Below, in pieces: positions 1 to 5,221 of a stretch of DNA of 9,223 nt. The number at the start of each line of letters is the position of its first letter. Positions within the stretch are counted from its first letter, which is position 1. Both the position numbers and the translations under genes were made by a program. The notes beneath the pieces are model-generated. The model was not told the origin of the DNA. It searched no databases and saw only the letters and a list, made by a program, of their open reading frames with translations. The stretch is from Cellvibrionaceae bacterium. Lineage in GTDB: Bacteria > Pseudomonadota > Gammaproteobacteria > Pseudomonadales > Cellvibrionaceae. The stretch spans positions 1 to 9,223 of the forward strand of contig JAOXRV010000077.1 of NCBI GenBank assembly GCA_025800435.1, written 5' to 3'.

Positions 1-626
1 GAATTTACGCCCAGGGCCACGAAGACTGGGATGGCAAATGGACCCTGGTACTGCCCGCCTATGTGGTGGATGAGCAGCGCGAGCAAATGCGCAAAGAATT
101 AACCTGGGCCGGCTTTGGCCAGCTCACCCAGGGCGTGCTGGCCCGCCCCGGTGCCGAGCGCCAAAGCCTGGATGAAACCCTGCAAGAACTGGGCATCCGC
201 GATAAAGTAATTGTGATGACCGCCTCCACCGAAGAGCTGACCTCACAACACGCCCTCAAAGACCTGGCCGCCAACTGCTGGAGCCTGGACCAACTTGAGG
301 CCCGCTACCTGAGCTTTTTAGATAAATTTCGCCCGGTGCTGGCCGGGCTGCCCAAAGACGGCCCGCTGGATGCCCAAAGCAGTTTTCAACTGCGCACACT
401 GCTGGTGCACGAATACCGCCGTATCCTACTAAAAGATTCCGATCTACCCGAAGAGCTGCTGCCCAACGACTGGGCCGGCAAAGCCGCCCAGCGCCTTACC
501 GCCAATATTTACAAGCGCGTACAGCCCTATGCCGAGCAGTATTTATTAAGTACGATGGAAACCGCCGAGGGGCAATTGCCCGAGGCGGCTGCTTCTTATT
601 ACAAGCGTTTTGGGGGCTTGGTTTAG
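1..626 (+). CDS. paaX: Phenylacetate-degradation repressor PaaX, 5'-truncated by the window edge
   Basis: The reading frame is open from base 3 (first full codon ATT), well upstream of the GTG at 63, so the gene enters from outside and the GTG is not its start. About 208 residues are visible. Early in the visible part is a W-D-G-K-W-T-L-V-L-P stretch followed by R-E-Q-M-R-K-E-L-T-W-A-G-F-G, the central signature of the PaaX family. Family members are about 300 residues, so the missing part would carry the N-terminal winged helix. In the family, PaaX is a cytoplasmic GntR-like repressor of the paa genes and is released by phenylacetyl-CoA. The C-terminal part seen here is the PaaX-specific domain (Y-L-S-F-L-D-K-F-R-P, H-E-Y-R-R-I-L-L). 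The frame ends in TAG at 624-626, with no frameshift visible. The paa operon it would control lies outside the window. Family assignment is strong; effector and targets are by homology. Confidence 0.9.
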   Translation, partial: IYAQGHEDWDGKWTLVLPAYVVDEQREQMRKELTWAGFGQLTQGVLARPGAERQSLDETLQELGIRDKVIVMTASTEELTSQHALKDLAANCWSLDQLEARYLSFLDKFRPVLAGLPKDGPLDAQSSFQLRTLLVHEYRRILLKDSDLPEELLPNDWAGKAAQRLTANIYKRVQPYAEQYLLSTMETAEGQLPEAAASYYKRFGGLV

Positions 627-682
627 TTCGGTTATAGTCCCTAATAGGAATAACTGGGCGTTGCCTGAATCGAGGCCGGCGC

Positions 683-688
683 TAAGGA
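683..688 (+). promoter_or_regulatory. Ribosome binding site of the band-7-tail protein
   Basis: The sequence CTAAGGAG lies just before the ATG at 695, with about six bases between the AGGAG core and the start. It supports the 695 start over the overlapping frame that begins at 610. Confidence 0.6.
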
Positions 689-694
689 GTCAAT

Positions 695-1165
695 ATGTTT
701 CAAAATCGACAGGCTGCGGCACTGGGCACGCTGGTTTTTTTTACCTTGCTGATTACACTGCTGTTGATATTGGCCTTTTGGATTTGGCCAAAATACAATG
801 TCTATCGCCAACAACTTAAGGGCCAGGCGGCCCTAAAAGAGGCGGAGTGGTCAAAGCAAATTCTGATTGAAGAGGCCAAGGCGCGAGAGCAGGCTGCACT
901 TATGCAGGCTAAAGCACGAGTCACCCTAGCGGAGGCCGAAGGCAAAGCAAAGATAGCCCGGGCCAAGGCTGAAGGGCAAGCCGATATTGAACGAGCCAAA
1001 GCCGCTGCTGAGGCCAATCGAATTATCGGCGAATCGCTAAAAGATAACGAAGAATACCTGCGTTATATTTGGATTAAGGGCTTGCAAGATGGCAAAGGCG
1101 AGCGTATCTATATACCTACCGAAGCGGGCCTGCCAATCTTAGAGGCGGGCAAAGCCAGTAACTAA
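695..1165 (+). CDS. Single-pass membrane protein resembling the C-terminal part of a band-7/SPFH protein
   Basis: This 156-residue protein has one N-terminal hydrophobic helix (about residues 10-33, rich in L, I, F and W). A long charged helix rich in A, E, K and Q follows (about 40-115), with repeated A-K-A-E-G and A-E-G-K-A units and a predicted coiled coil. It ends in a conserved-looking block with L-K-D-N-E-E-Y-L-R-Y-I-W-I-K-G-L and R-I-Y-I-P-T-E-A-G-L-P-I-L. Stomatin and prohibitin-like proteins carry the same kind of AEG-rich helix and an N-x-E-Y-L...Y-x-P tail after the SPFH domain, but the SPFH domain is absent here. The likely topology is a short cytoplasmic N terminus, one helix, and a coiled coil on one face of the inner membrane that could oligomerise. 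The TAA stop falls inside TAAC, see 1163-1239. Function is unknown; the relation to band-7 proteins is inference from motif resemblance. Confidence 0.8.
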   Translation: MFQNRQAAALGTLVFFTLLITLLLILAFWIWPKYNVYRQQLKGQAALKEAEWSKQILIEEAKAREQAALMQAKARVTLAEAEGKAKIARAKAEGQADIERAKAAAEANRIIGESLKDNEEYLRYIWIKGLQDGKGERIYIPTEAGLPILEAGKASN

Positions 1166-1239
1166 CTAAGGCTAAGGGGCGGGGAATGCAAATTTGCCAT
1201 TGGTAGCGGCGCATAGACAAACCGCCGCCGCTCGTTATC
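1163..1239 (+). repeat. Possible attC-like imperfect inverted repeat 1 (weak)
   Basis: The stop codon of the preceding gene lies in TAAC (1163-1166). A G-rich left arm (GGGGCGGGG, 1176-1184) can partly pair with CCGCCGCCGC, which runs up to CGTTA (1233-1237). The span of about 75 bp and the TAAC...GTTA ends match integron attC sites in outline. The R'' and R' boxes deviate from the RYYYAAC and GTTRRRY consensus, and pairing is loose. A 10-bp perfect palindrome, GCAAATTTGC (about 1188-1197), sits inside. The rest of the 1166-1365 intergenic region shows nothing else I can name. This is the weakest of three such sites. Confidence 0.15.
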
Positions 1240-1354
1240 ATATTCTCGCGCTGGCTTTGCAGCAGATAACACTATTTGCCCGCCTTTTTACCCCTACAGG
1301 ATTGGGCTTCCGTTCTGTATCACTGAGACCCCAGATGCGAGTGTTAATTTTCAA

Positions 1355-1359
1355 AGGAG
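1355..1359 (+). promoter_or_regulatory. Shine-Dalgarno that fixes a TTG start
   Basis: AAAGGAGA (core AGGAG at 1355-1359) is followed after six bases by TTG at 1366. It is the reason for choosing this non-ATG start. Confidence 0.65.
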
Positions 1360-1365
1360 AGTTCA

Positions 1366-2202
1366 TTGCAAGCAGCAACAATAAAGCTATTTCTCGTTCA
1401 CGGTAGTCCAAGTGGGCTTAGAACCGCAGAGCTTTCAAATTGGTCAGGCAAAGCTATCGCTGCACCGAGAACAGAAATGCCTGAGTTAGTAAGACGCGAT
1501 GAGCTAAACAGCCCGGGATTTTATCTTCTAACAGGTGTAGATCCCGAGAGTGAGGATAGGGCCATCTATATTGGGGAAGCCGAGAATGTTGCAAGTCGCT
1601 TAAAGGGGCACTCATCCAAAGACTTCTGGAATTTCGCAACTGTTTTTGTCTCAAAAGACGAAAATCTTACAAAAGCACATATCCGTTACTTGGAGGGTGT
1701 GCTGATTGAAAGGGCAAACAACAATGGCTCAGCCGTTGTTATGAACGCTGCAAGCAGCGGCGCAAGGCTTCCTGAGTCAGACGCGGCAGAAATGGATGTT
1801 TTCCTAGAGAAGTGCCTTCAATTGATGCCTGTACTGGGTGTCGCTGATTTTAACGAGAAAATCGATCAGGTCAGCGACTCCAAAGATGTTCTGTATTGCA
1901 AAATTAAGGGTATTACCGCGACTGGTAAAAGAACAGCAAATGGCTTTATTGTTTTTGAGGGGTCGCAAGCAGTATTGGAACACCGACCATCCGCGAGGAG
2001 AATGAGAGCTAAACGTGAACAGCTTATCGAAAAGGGGCTTTTGCAAGAAAATGGTGATCACTTAATCTTCACCACAGATATTGAGTTTGGCTCTCCCAGT
2101 ACAGCGGTTAGCGTTGTACGTGGTGGTAATTCAAATGGACTTACCTGCTGGAAAAACTCTAAGGGAATTCAGCTAAAAGAAATCGAGGCAAATGAAACTT
2201 AA
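1366..2202 (+). CDS. GIY-YIG nuclease-family protein with a C-terminal DUF4357 domain
   Basis: This is a 278-residue protein starting at TTG. A GIY-YIG-like core runs from about residue 50 to 125: G-F-Y-L-L at 51-55 stands for the GIY strand, I-Y-I-G at 67-70 for YIG, R78 in the A-S-R-L-K-G-H helix is the expected conserved arginine, and E110 in R-Y-L-E is the expected metal-binding glutamate. The C-terminal part (about 232-272) contains F-G-S-P-S-T-A-V-S-V-V and N-G-L-T-C-W-K, the hallmark of DUF4357. GIY-YIG proteins fused to DUF4357 are widespread, often on mobile or variable loci, and most have no proven role. Catalytic residues look present, so nuclease activity is possible. The gene is more A/T-rich than paaX and hpd, which suggests acquisition. 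Its TAA stop lies within TAAC at the start of an inverted repeat. There are no operon partners at close distance. Confidence 0.85.
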   Translation: MQAATIKLFLVHGSPSGLRTAELSNWSGKAIAAPRTEMPELVRRDELNSPGFYLLTGVDPESEDRAIYIGEAENVASRLKGHSSKDFWNFATVFVSKDENLTKAHIRYLEGVLIERANNNGSAVVMNAASSGARLPESDAAEMDVFLEKCLQLMPVLGVADFNEKIDQVSDSKDVLYCKIKGITATGKRTANGFIVFEGSQAVLEHRPSARRMRAKREQLIEKGLLQENGDHLIFTTDIEFGSPSTAVSVVRGGNSNGLTCWKNSKGIQLKEIEANET

Positions 2203-2271
2203 CAAGGCCAAATATAATTCTCGTAATAGCTTGTAGCAGCTTGCGCTACTCGCTCGCCTTATTCGTTACCC
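2200..2271 (+). repeat. Possible attC-like imperfect inverted repeat 2
   Basis: ACTTAAC (2197-2203) fits the RYYYAAC box, and its TAA is the stop codon of the GIY-YIG gene. AAGGC (2204-2208) pairs with GCCTT (2256-2260). After ATTC comes GTTA (2265-2268), complementary to TAAC. Inside is a hairpin, GTAGC-AGCTTGC-GCTAC (2233-2249), extended by AGC/GCT across a 2x2 mismatch. Stop codon in the left box, an inverted repeat of about 70 bp and a GTTA end are the layout of an integron attC site. Against this, GTTACCC departs from GTTRRRY and the unpaired spacer is asymmetric (0 versus 4 bases). It may instead be a transcription-terminating hairpin, though no T-tract follows. Confidence 0.3.
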
Positions 2272-2351
2272 TAGCCGAATCGGTTGTTTAGATACTGTGC
2301 TTGCTGTTTAGTGGGTGTTTGAGGCGCTCTGGCTCATAGAGGAAAATAGTT

Positions 2352-2705
2352 ATGGAGTTTTTTAAGAAATTGCTAAATGGAGCCTTCGGTGAGCCGGAAT
2401 TAAGTCCCTTTGATCAAATGCCAGCCGAGGATGAGGTATTCCCAGAAGGAGGGATATTTGTTGCTCCAGTACTTGGTGATGAGTTTGTTCCAGCAACGGG
2501 CCGTTTGTACTTAGGTCCTGAATTTCGTTCTTTGGTAAGCGAAGGCCAAAGTGTTGTCTGTGGTCAACTATTAGCCGAGATAGAGTGTTCCCAAGTTATT
2601 TTGGAGGTTATATCCACCTGCTCATGCATAATCGAGTCAGTGCTAGTCAATGACGGTGAGGTGGTTCAAAGTGAGCAGCCACTTTTTAAAGTCAGTCAGC
2701 CATAA
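2352..2705 (+). CDS. Small biotinyl/lipoyl-domain-like protein without the modifiable lysine
   Basis: This 117-residue soluble protein has an acidic N-terminal half (residues 10-48) of unknown type. A C-terminal segment (about 50-115) follows the pattern of biotin/lipoyl carrier domains: G-R-L-Y-L, S-E-G-Q-S-V-V-C-G-Q-L-L-A-E-I-E, then S-V-L-V-N-D-G-E-V-V and Q-P-L-F-K-V. In BCCP-type domains the turn reads E-A-M-K with biotin on the lysine. Here my alignment gives E78-C-S-Q81, so the acceptor lysine is replaced by glutamine. The protein therefore is unlikely to carry biotin or lipoate. Similar unmodified hammerhead folds occur as structural or binding modules, so the function is open. A GAGG sequence about nine bases before the ATG serves as ribosome binding site. 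Four cysteines (70, 79, 90, 92) lie near the altered turn. There is no carboxylase or dehydrogenase gene nearby. The TAA stop again lies in TAAC. Confidence 0.75.
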   Translation: MEFFKKLLNGAFGEPELSPFDQMPAEDEVFPEGGIFVAPVLGDEFVPATGRLYLGPEFRSLVSEGQSVVCGQLLAEIECSQVILEVISTCSCIIESVLVNDGEVVQSEQPLFKVSQP

Positions 2706-2768
2706 CGCGGTGTGGCAATAGGTAGTCTACGGCCGTCGGACACAGCAAGCTACGCCGTTGTGCGTAGC
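2703..2768 (+). repeat. Possible attC-like repeat 3, overlapping a perfect 7-bp hairpin
   Basis: The stop TAA of the preceding gene sits in CATAAC. About 55 bp later GCTACGCCGTTGTG (2749-2762) is largely complementary to CATAACGCGGTGTGGC (2701-2716) with a few bulges. A competing structure is GCTACGC (2749-2755), loop CGTTGT, GCGTAGC (2762-2768), a perfect 7-bp stem. It has no T-tract after it, so it is a poor intrinsic terminator. An ACGGCCGT palindrome lies at 2729-2736. The attC reading rests on the parallel with the two upstream sites and is uncertain. Confidence 0.22.
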
Positions 2769-2831
2769 GATAAGATGAACAGTGAATGCTTTAAGCGATG
2801 GGGAAACCCGAAAAAAGGAGAGTGGAATTAT

Positions 2832-2876
2832 ATGTTCACTACAGGAGTGCTTATGGCGTGGGTTTATGTTTGCTGA
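2832..2876 (+). CDS. Possible 14-codon leader or remnant ORF
   Basis: A near-ideal AAAGGAGA (about 2814-2821) precedes an ATG at 2832 by ten bases. The frame gives a hydrophobic 14-residue peptide ending in TGA at 2874-2876. It could be a genuine small membrane peptide, a leader for the downstream membrane protein, or what remains of a decayed gene. Apart from this and the repeat at its left end, the 2706-2934 stretch shows nothing I can assign. Confidence 0.2.
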   Translation: MFTTGVLMAWVYVC

Positions 2877-2934
2877 AATGGCCTTCGTAAATAAACTATT
2901 TTTCGAAATTTGAATACTATAAACATGGTGCTCT

Positions 2935-3453
2935 ATGCCATTTACACCTTTTCATATGGGGCCGGGAATATTAATCAAGACGCTATTGCAAACTAGTTTT
3001 AGCCTAATGGTGTTTGCTTGGGCCCAGATTGTGATGGATATTCAGCCCTTAATCGTAATGCTAACTGGCGAAGGACATTTGCACGGATTTTCCCACACTT
3101 ATATAGGTGCTAGCCTATTGGCTGTATTCTCAGCCCTAAGCGGAAAATACCTGGCGTTACTTGGTTTGTACTTGTTTGAGATGAATCCAAATTGGCAGGT
3201 GAGTATCCCCTGGTGGGTGGCATTTTTGTCGGCTTTTATAGGCACCTATAGTCATGTGGCTATCGATAGTATTATGCATGCGGATATGATGCCGCTTTTC
3301 CCTTTCAGTGAAGGAAATGGCTTGCTAGGTATTATCTCGGTTCCGCTGCTACATAAGATTTTTTTATTTATGGGGTTTGGGGGCGCCTGCCTGTATTTTT
3401 TGCTTGACTATATGGCGGAAGATAAGTCTGCGGTGGATAGGGAAGGTGGATAG
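2935..3453 (+). CDS. Membrane-bound DUF457/YdjM-like putative metal-dependent hydrolase
   Basis: This 172-residue integral membrane protein has about four hydrophobic segments (roughly 12-31, 57-80, 92-110 and 131-157). The N terminus M-P-F-T-P-F-H-M-G-P-G is characteristic of a family of small membrane proteins annotated as metal-dependent hydrolases. Potential metal ligands are arranged as in that family: H7, D35 in V-M-D-I-Q-P, H48/H50/H54 in the H-L-H-G-F-S-H-T motif, and H107, D111 and H115 in S-H-V-A-I-D-S-I-M-H. The substrate is unknown, and the hydrolase label for the family rests on sequence similarity (E. coli YdjM is a LexA-regulated member). No clear ribosome binding site lies before the ATG; the start is chosen because it gives the conserved N terminus. 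It ends in TAG 38 bases before the methyltransferase and may be co-transcribed with it. Confidence 0.75.
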   Translation: MPFTPFHMGPGILIKTLLQTSFSLMVFAWAQIVMDIQPLIVMLTGEGHLHGFSHTYIGASLLAVFSALSGKYLALLGLYLFEMNPNWQVSIPWWVAFLSAFIGTYSHVAIDSIMHADMMPLFPFSEGNGLLGIISVPLLHKIFLFMGFGGACLYFLLDYMAEDKSAVDREGG

Positions 3454-3479
3454 AGCTGGCTTAGTATACAAAAGTCCAG

Positions 3480-3486
3480 AAGGAGA
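3480..3486 (+). promoter_or_regulatory. Strong Shine-Dalgarno before a TTG start
   Basis: AGAAGGAGATAAAA runs directly into the TTG at 3492. The AAGGAG core lies about seven bases from the start, which decides for TTG over downstream ATG codons. Confidence 0.7.
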
Positions 3487-3491
3487 TAAAA

Positions 3492-4247
3492 TTGAACGAA
3501 CTGGAATTACTTGTAGATTTACATAAGCACGCCGATCGCCAGGGCCCCGGCAGTGATGTCGAAACCGAAAAAGCCATCCGTGTCGCCGGTATTGATCAAA
3601 ACAAACCCTTAAAGATTGCCGATATTGGCTGCGGCACGGGTGCCTCTGCGCTGGTTTTGGCGCGTTTGCTCAATGCAAAAATTACCGCTGTTGATTTTCT
3701 TCAGGATTTTATTAATGTACTTGGGGTAAGGGCGCAGAGCGAGGGCGTTGCTGAAAAAATTTCACCGCTTTGTGCGTCAATGGATACGCTCCCCTTCGAA
3801 AATGAAGAATTTGATGTGATTTGGTCTGAGGGCGCTATATACAATATTGGCTTCGAAAAAGGTGTCGCAGACTGGCGGCGCTACCTAAAGCCTGGCGGTC
3901 TATTGGTGGCCTCGGAGATTACTTGGCTTACAGAATCTCGCCCTGCGCAGATTCAAGAGCACTGGTGCAGTGAATATCCAGAGATCGATACCGCATCGGC
4001 AAAGTTTAAGGTGCTAGAAAACAACGGTTACACGCCTATAGGCTACTTTGTGTTTCCCGAATATTGCTGGCTTGAGAACTATTACGAGCCGATTCTTAAT
4101 CGCTTAGATTCTTTTCTTGGCCGGCAAGGTAATAGCCAAGCGGCGCGCGATATTATTGAGGCCGAGAAGCGGGAAATAGAGCTGTATCGGGCCTATAAGG
4201 CGTATTTTAGCTATGGTATGTATATTGCGAAGAAGACAGAAACTTAG
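3492..4247 (+). CDS. Class I SAM-dependent methyltransferase
   Basis: This 251-residue soluble enzyme starts at TTG. Motif I, K-I-A-D-I-G-C-G-T-G at 41-50, binds S-adenosylmethionine. V-D at 67-68 ends strand 2 with the acidic residue that contacts the ribose. A-S-M-D at 95-98 is the adenine-contacting loop, F-D-V-I-W-S-E at 107-113 is the motif after it, and L-K-P-G-G at 132-136 is the usual post-motif turn. This is the Methyltransf_11/25 layout. The C-terminal extension (about 150-251), with several W, Y and F residues, should form the substrate cap; it does not identify the substrate. S-E-G-A-I-Y-N-I-G suggests a small-molecule methyltransferase rather than an RNA enzyme, but that is a weak inference. 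It follows the DUF457-like gene in the same direction and ends convergently with vapC. Confidence 0.85.
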   Translation: MNELELLVDLHKHADRQGPGSDVETEKAIRVAGIDQNKPLKIADIGCGTGASALVLARLLNAKITAVDFLQDFINVLGVRAQSEGVAEKISPLCASMDTLPFENEEFDVIWSEGAIYNIGFEKGVADWRRYLKPGGLLVASEITWLTESRPAQIQEHWCSEYPEIDTASAKFKVLENNGYTPIGYFVFPEYCWLENYYEPILNRLDSFLGRQGNSQAARDIIEAEKREIELYRAYKAYFSYGMYIAKKTET

Positions 4248-4287
4248 CCAGAATAGTTTTAAATATTGGAGTTTTTTCGATCGCGTA

Positions 4288-4322
4288 TAAAAATATGTGC
4301 TGCCGCCAAGTAAGTAAAGCAC
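4288..4322 (-). terminator. Weak candidate terminator after vapC
   Basis: Read on the minus strand, GTGCT (4322-4318) can pair with AGCAC (4301-4297) across a 16-base loop and is followed by ATATTTTTA. The stem is only 5 bp, so this is a marginal call. Confidence 0.25.
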
Positions 4323-4338
4323 CAGGGGTTATTTTGTA

Positions 4339-4734
4339 CTAAATTAAAGCTTGGCGCAGCCCGAGTGCTTGAACAAATGGTTTGAAATCACGATCGCTAA
4401 AAAGCAGCGGCATTTTGTGGTTTATACAAAACGAGGCAATAATAATGTCATTGGTTTTTCGAATGGTTACCCCTTTTTTTCTTAAGGCTCTATAATTCTC
4501 AGCGGATTTTAAGGCTAAGCTTGGGCTTAGCATGGCGTGTTGCTCTAGTAGCGACAGTTTAGTTTTGACCTGTTTGTAATCCTTGTCGGATCGAATACCT
4601 TGTAATATCTCAAGCAGAATTAAATCTCCCATGGCCAGTGTGCCCTCAACTAGGCAGTTATCAAGAAGGTCGGTTGGCGGGCTAATTTTACCGTTGAGGT
4701 AGTCTATCCAGACGCTGGTGTCTGCTAGAATCAT
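4339..4734 (-). CDS. vapC: VapC-type PIN-domain ribonuclease toxin
   Basis: This 131-residue single-domain PIN protein has the four acidic residues expected to hold Mg2+ for RNA cleavage: D5 in A-D-T-S-V-W-I-D-Y-L, E42 in L-L-E-I-L-Q-G, D96 in K-T-N-D-I-I-I-A, and D114 in S-D-R-D-F. Length and motif spacing are normal for VapC, so the toxin appears intact. The start ATG overlaps the stop of vapB by four bases (ATGA, 4731-4734), the usual translational coupling of type II modules. VapC toxins act in the cytoplasm, commonly on tRNA or rRNA, and are neutralised by the cognate antitoxin; the target here cannot be read from sequence. It converges with the methyltransferase gene. Confidence 0.93.
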   Translation of the reverse strand: MILADTSVWIDYLNGKISPPTDLLDNCLVEGTLAMGDLILLEILQGIRSDKDYKQVKTKLSLLEQHAMLSPSLALKSAENYRALRKKGVTIRKTNDIIIASFCINHKMPLLFSDRDFKPFVQALGLRQALI

Positions 4735-4925
4735 CCGTTGTCTCTCATCTCATCTAGGTCGCCCTGCCAGCGAACTTTGCCCCGAAGGCCCCTGATGGAT
4801 TGTTGCTTGCTAAGCTGAACCAATAGCCTAAGCCCCTGTTCTACAACCTCTTTTTTGGTGCTTAAACCGGTAGCTTTTAAGGCCTGTTGCATGAGTTTAT
4901 CGTCTATTACTATATTGGTGCGCAT
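4731..4925 (-). CDS. vapB: VapB antitoxin (DUF2191-type)
   Basis: This 64-residue antitoxin begins M-R-T-N-I-V-I-D-D-K-L-M, the typical ribbon-helix-helix N terminus of the short VapB family (PF09957-like). L-S-T-K-K-E-V-V-E-Q-G-L-R-L-L follows as the helix pair. The C-terminal R-G-K-V-R-W-Q-G-D-L-D-E-M-R part is the segment that normally wraps the toxin. The frame can be extended to a GTG at 4961, but the ATG at 4925 is preferred: ACGAGAG gives a ribosome binding site a few bases upstream, the homology starts there, and the extension would run through the operator. It overlaps vapC by four bases. It is likely autoregulated through the inverted repeat at 4936-4962. Confidence 0.88.
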   Translation of the reverse strand: MRTNIVIDDKLMQQALKATGLSTKKEVVEQGLRLLVQLSKQQSIRGLRGKVRWQGDLDEMRDNG

Positions 4926-4935
4926 TGAACTCTCG

Positions 4936-4962
4936 TGTGTATAAATTTCTTTAATATACACA
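4936..4962 (-). promoter_or_regulatory. Probable VapB operator: 8-bp inverted repeat upstream of vapBC
   Basis: TGTGTATA (4936-4943) and TATACACA (4955-4962) form a perfect 8-bp inverted repeat with an 11-base A/T-rich spacer. It ends 11 bases from the vapB start. Two half-sites 19 bp apart suit a dimeric ribbon-helix-helix antitoxin and would overlap the promoter or early transcript. Assignment to VapB is inference from position. Confidence 0.55.
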
Positions 4963-5038
4963 TTCTAGCGGATACGGCTGGGTTCGCAAACCACAGCTCT
5001 TATGGGCATAGAGGGGTGCCCCCGGACTGTCGGGGCCG
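4963..5038. other. Foreign tail sequence replacing the yoeB 3' end
   Basis: These 76 bases fill the space between the last YoeB-like codon and the vapBC operator. They contain an imperfect hairpin, GCCCCCGGACTGTCGGGGC (about 5018-5036), and are more GC-rich than both neighbours. No known element is recognised. The left limit is simply the edge of the vapB operator. It could be the scar of an insertion, a recombination joint or a small repeat. Confidence 0.4.
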
Positions 5039-5221
5039 AGTAATTCGGCGAGACCAGTAGCTCGATAGGGCATGCTTTAGCGGTTCTTGTTTGCCAATGC
5101 CCTCGAAGGGGGTGCGTTTTATTTCTTTGATCAGGCTATTAATTCGCGACAGTATCTTTTTATCTGTTTTTTGCCCACAAAGGTGATCTTCCCAGGCCTT
5201 TTCGGCAAAGTAGAGCTTCAC
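5000..5221 (-). pseudogene. yoeB: C-terminally truncated YoeB mRNA interferase toxin
   Basis: The 73-codon frame matches E. coli YoeB position by position from M1 to T61, including W10, the K-T-D-K-K-I block, R-T-P-F-E-G, and P-L-K-H followed by Y-W-S-R-R-I-T. After T61 (base 5039) the similarity stops abruptly, and the last 12 residues (R-P-R-Q-S-G-G-T-P-L-C-P) are unrelated. YoeB is normally 84 residues. Of its known catalytic residues, E46 is kept, while R65, H83 and Y84 would all lie in the lost part. None of the three minus-strand frames beyond 5039 encodes the missing H-R-L-V-Y...Y-H-Y tail, so this is a deletion or replacement rather than a simple frameshift. The start is GTG and overlaps the yefM stop by four bases (GTGA). 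Ribonuclease activity is not expected; the product might still bind YefM. Confidence 0.85.

Noticed and set aside
59..274. Minus-strand ORF inside paaX
   Set aside because: It is an antisense shadow of a clear PaaX reading frame in GC-rich sequence and shows no family features.
610..819. Plus-strand ORF overlapping the end of paaX and the start of the membrane protein
   Set aside because: It has no ribosome binding site, overlaps two better genes and has no recognisable protein pattern.
1194..1406. Plus-strand ORF covering the gap before the GIY-YIG gene
   Set aside because: It has no ribosome binding site and runs into the well-supported TTG-started gene in another frame; its composition looks non-coding.
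2749..2768. Intrinsic terminator at the GCTACGC/GCGTAGC hairpin
   Set aside because: No T-tract follows on either strand, so it is reported only as part of the repeat structure.
4925..4961. Longer vapB starting at GTG 4961
   Set aside because: The added 12 residues fall in the operator repeat, while the ATG at 4925 has its own SD and begins the conserved domain.
4963..5038. Frameshifted continuation of yoeB
   Set aside because: The other two minus-strand frames do not encode the H-R-L-V-Y or C-R-Y-H-Y motifs, so a simple frameshift cannot restore the toxin.
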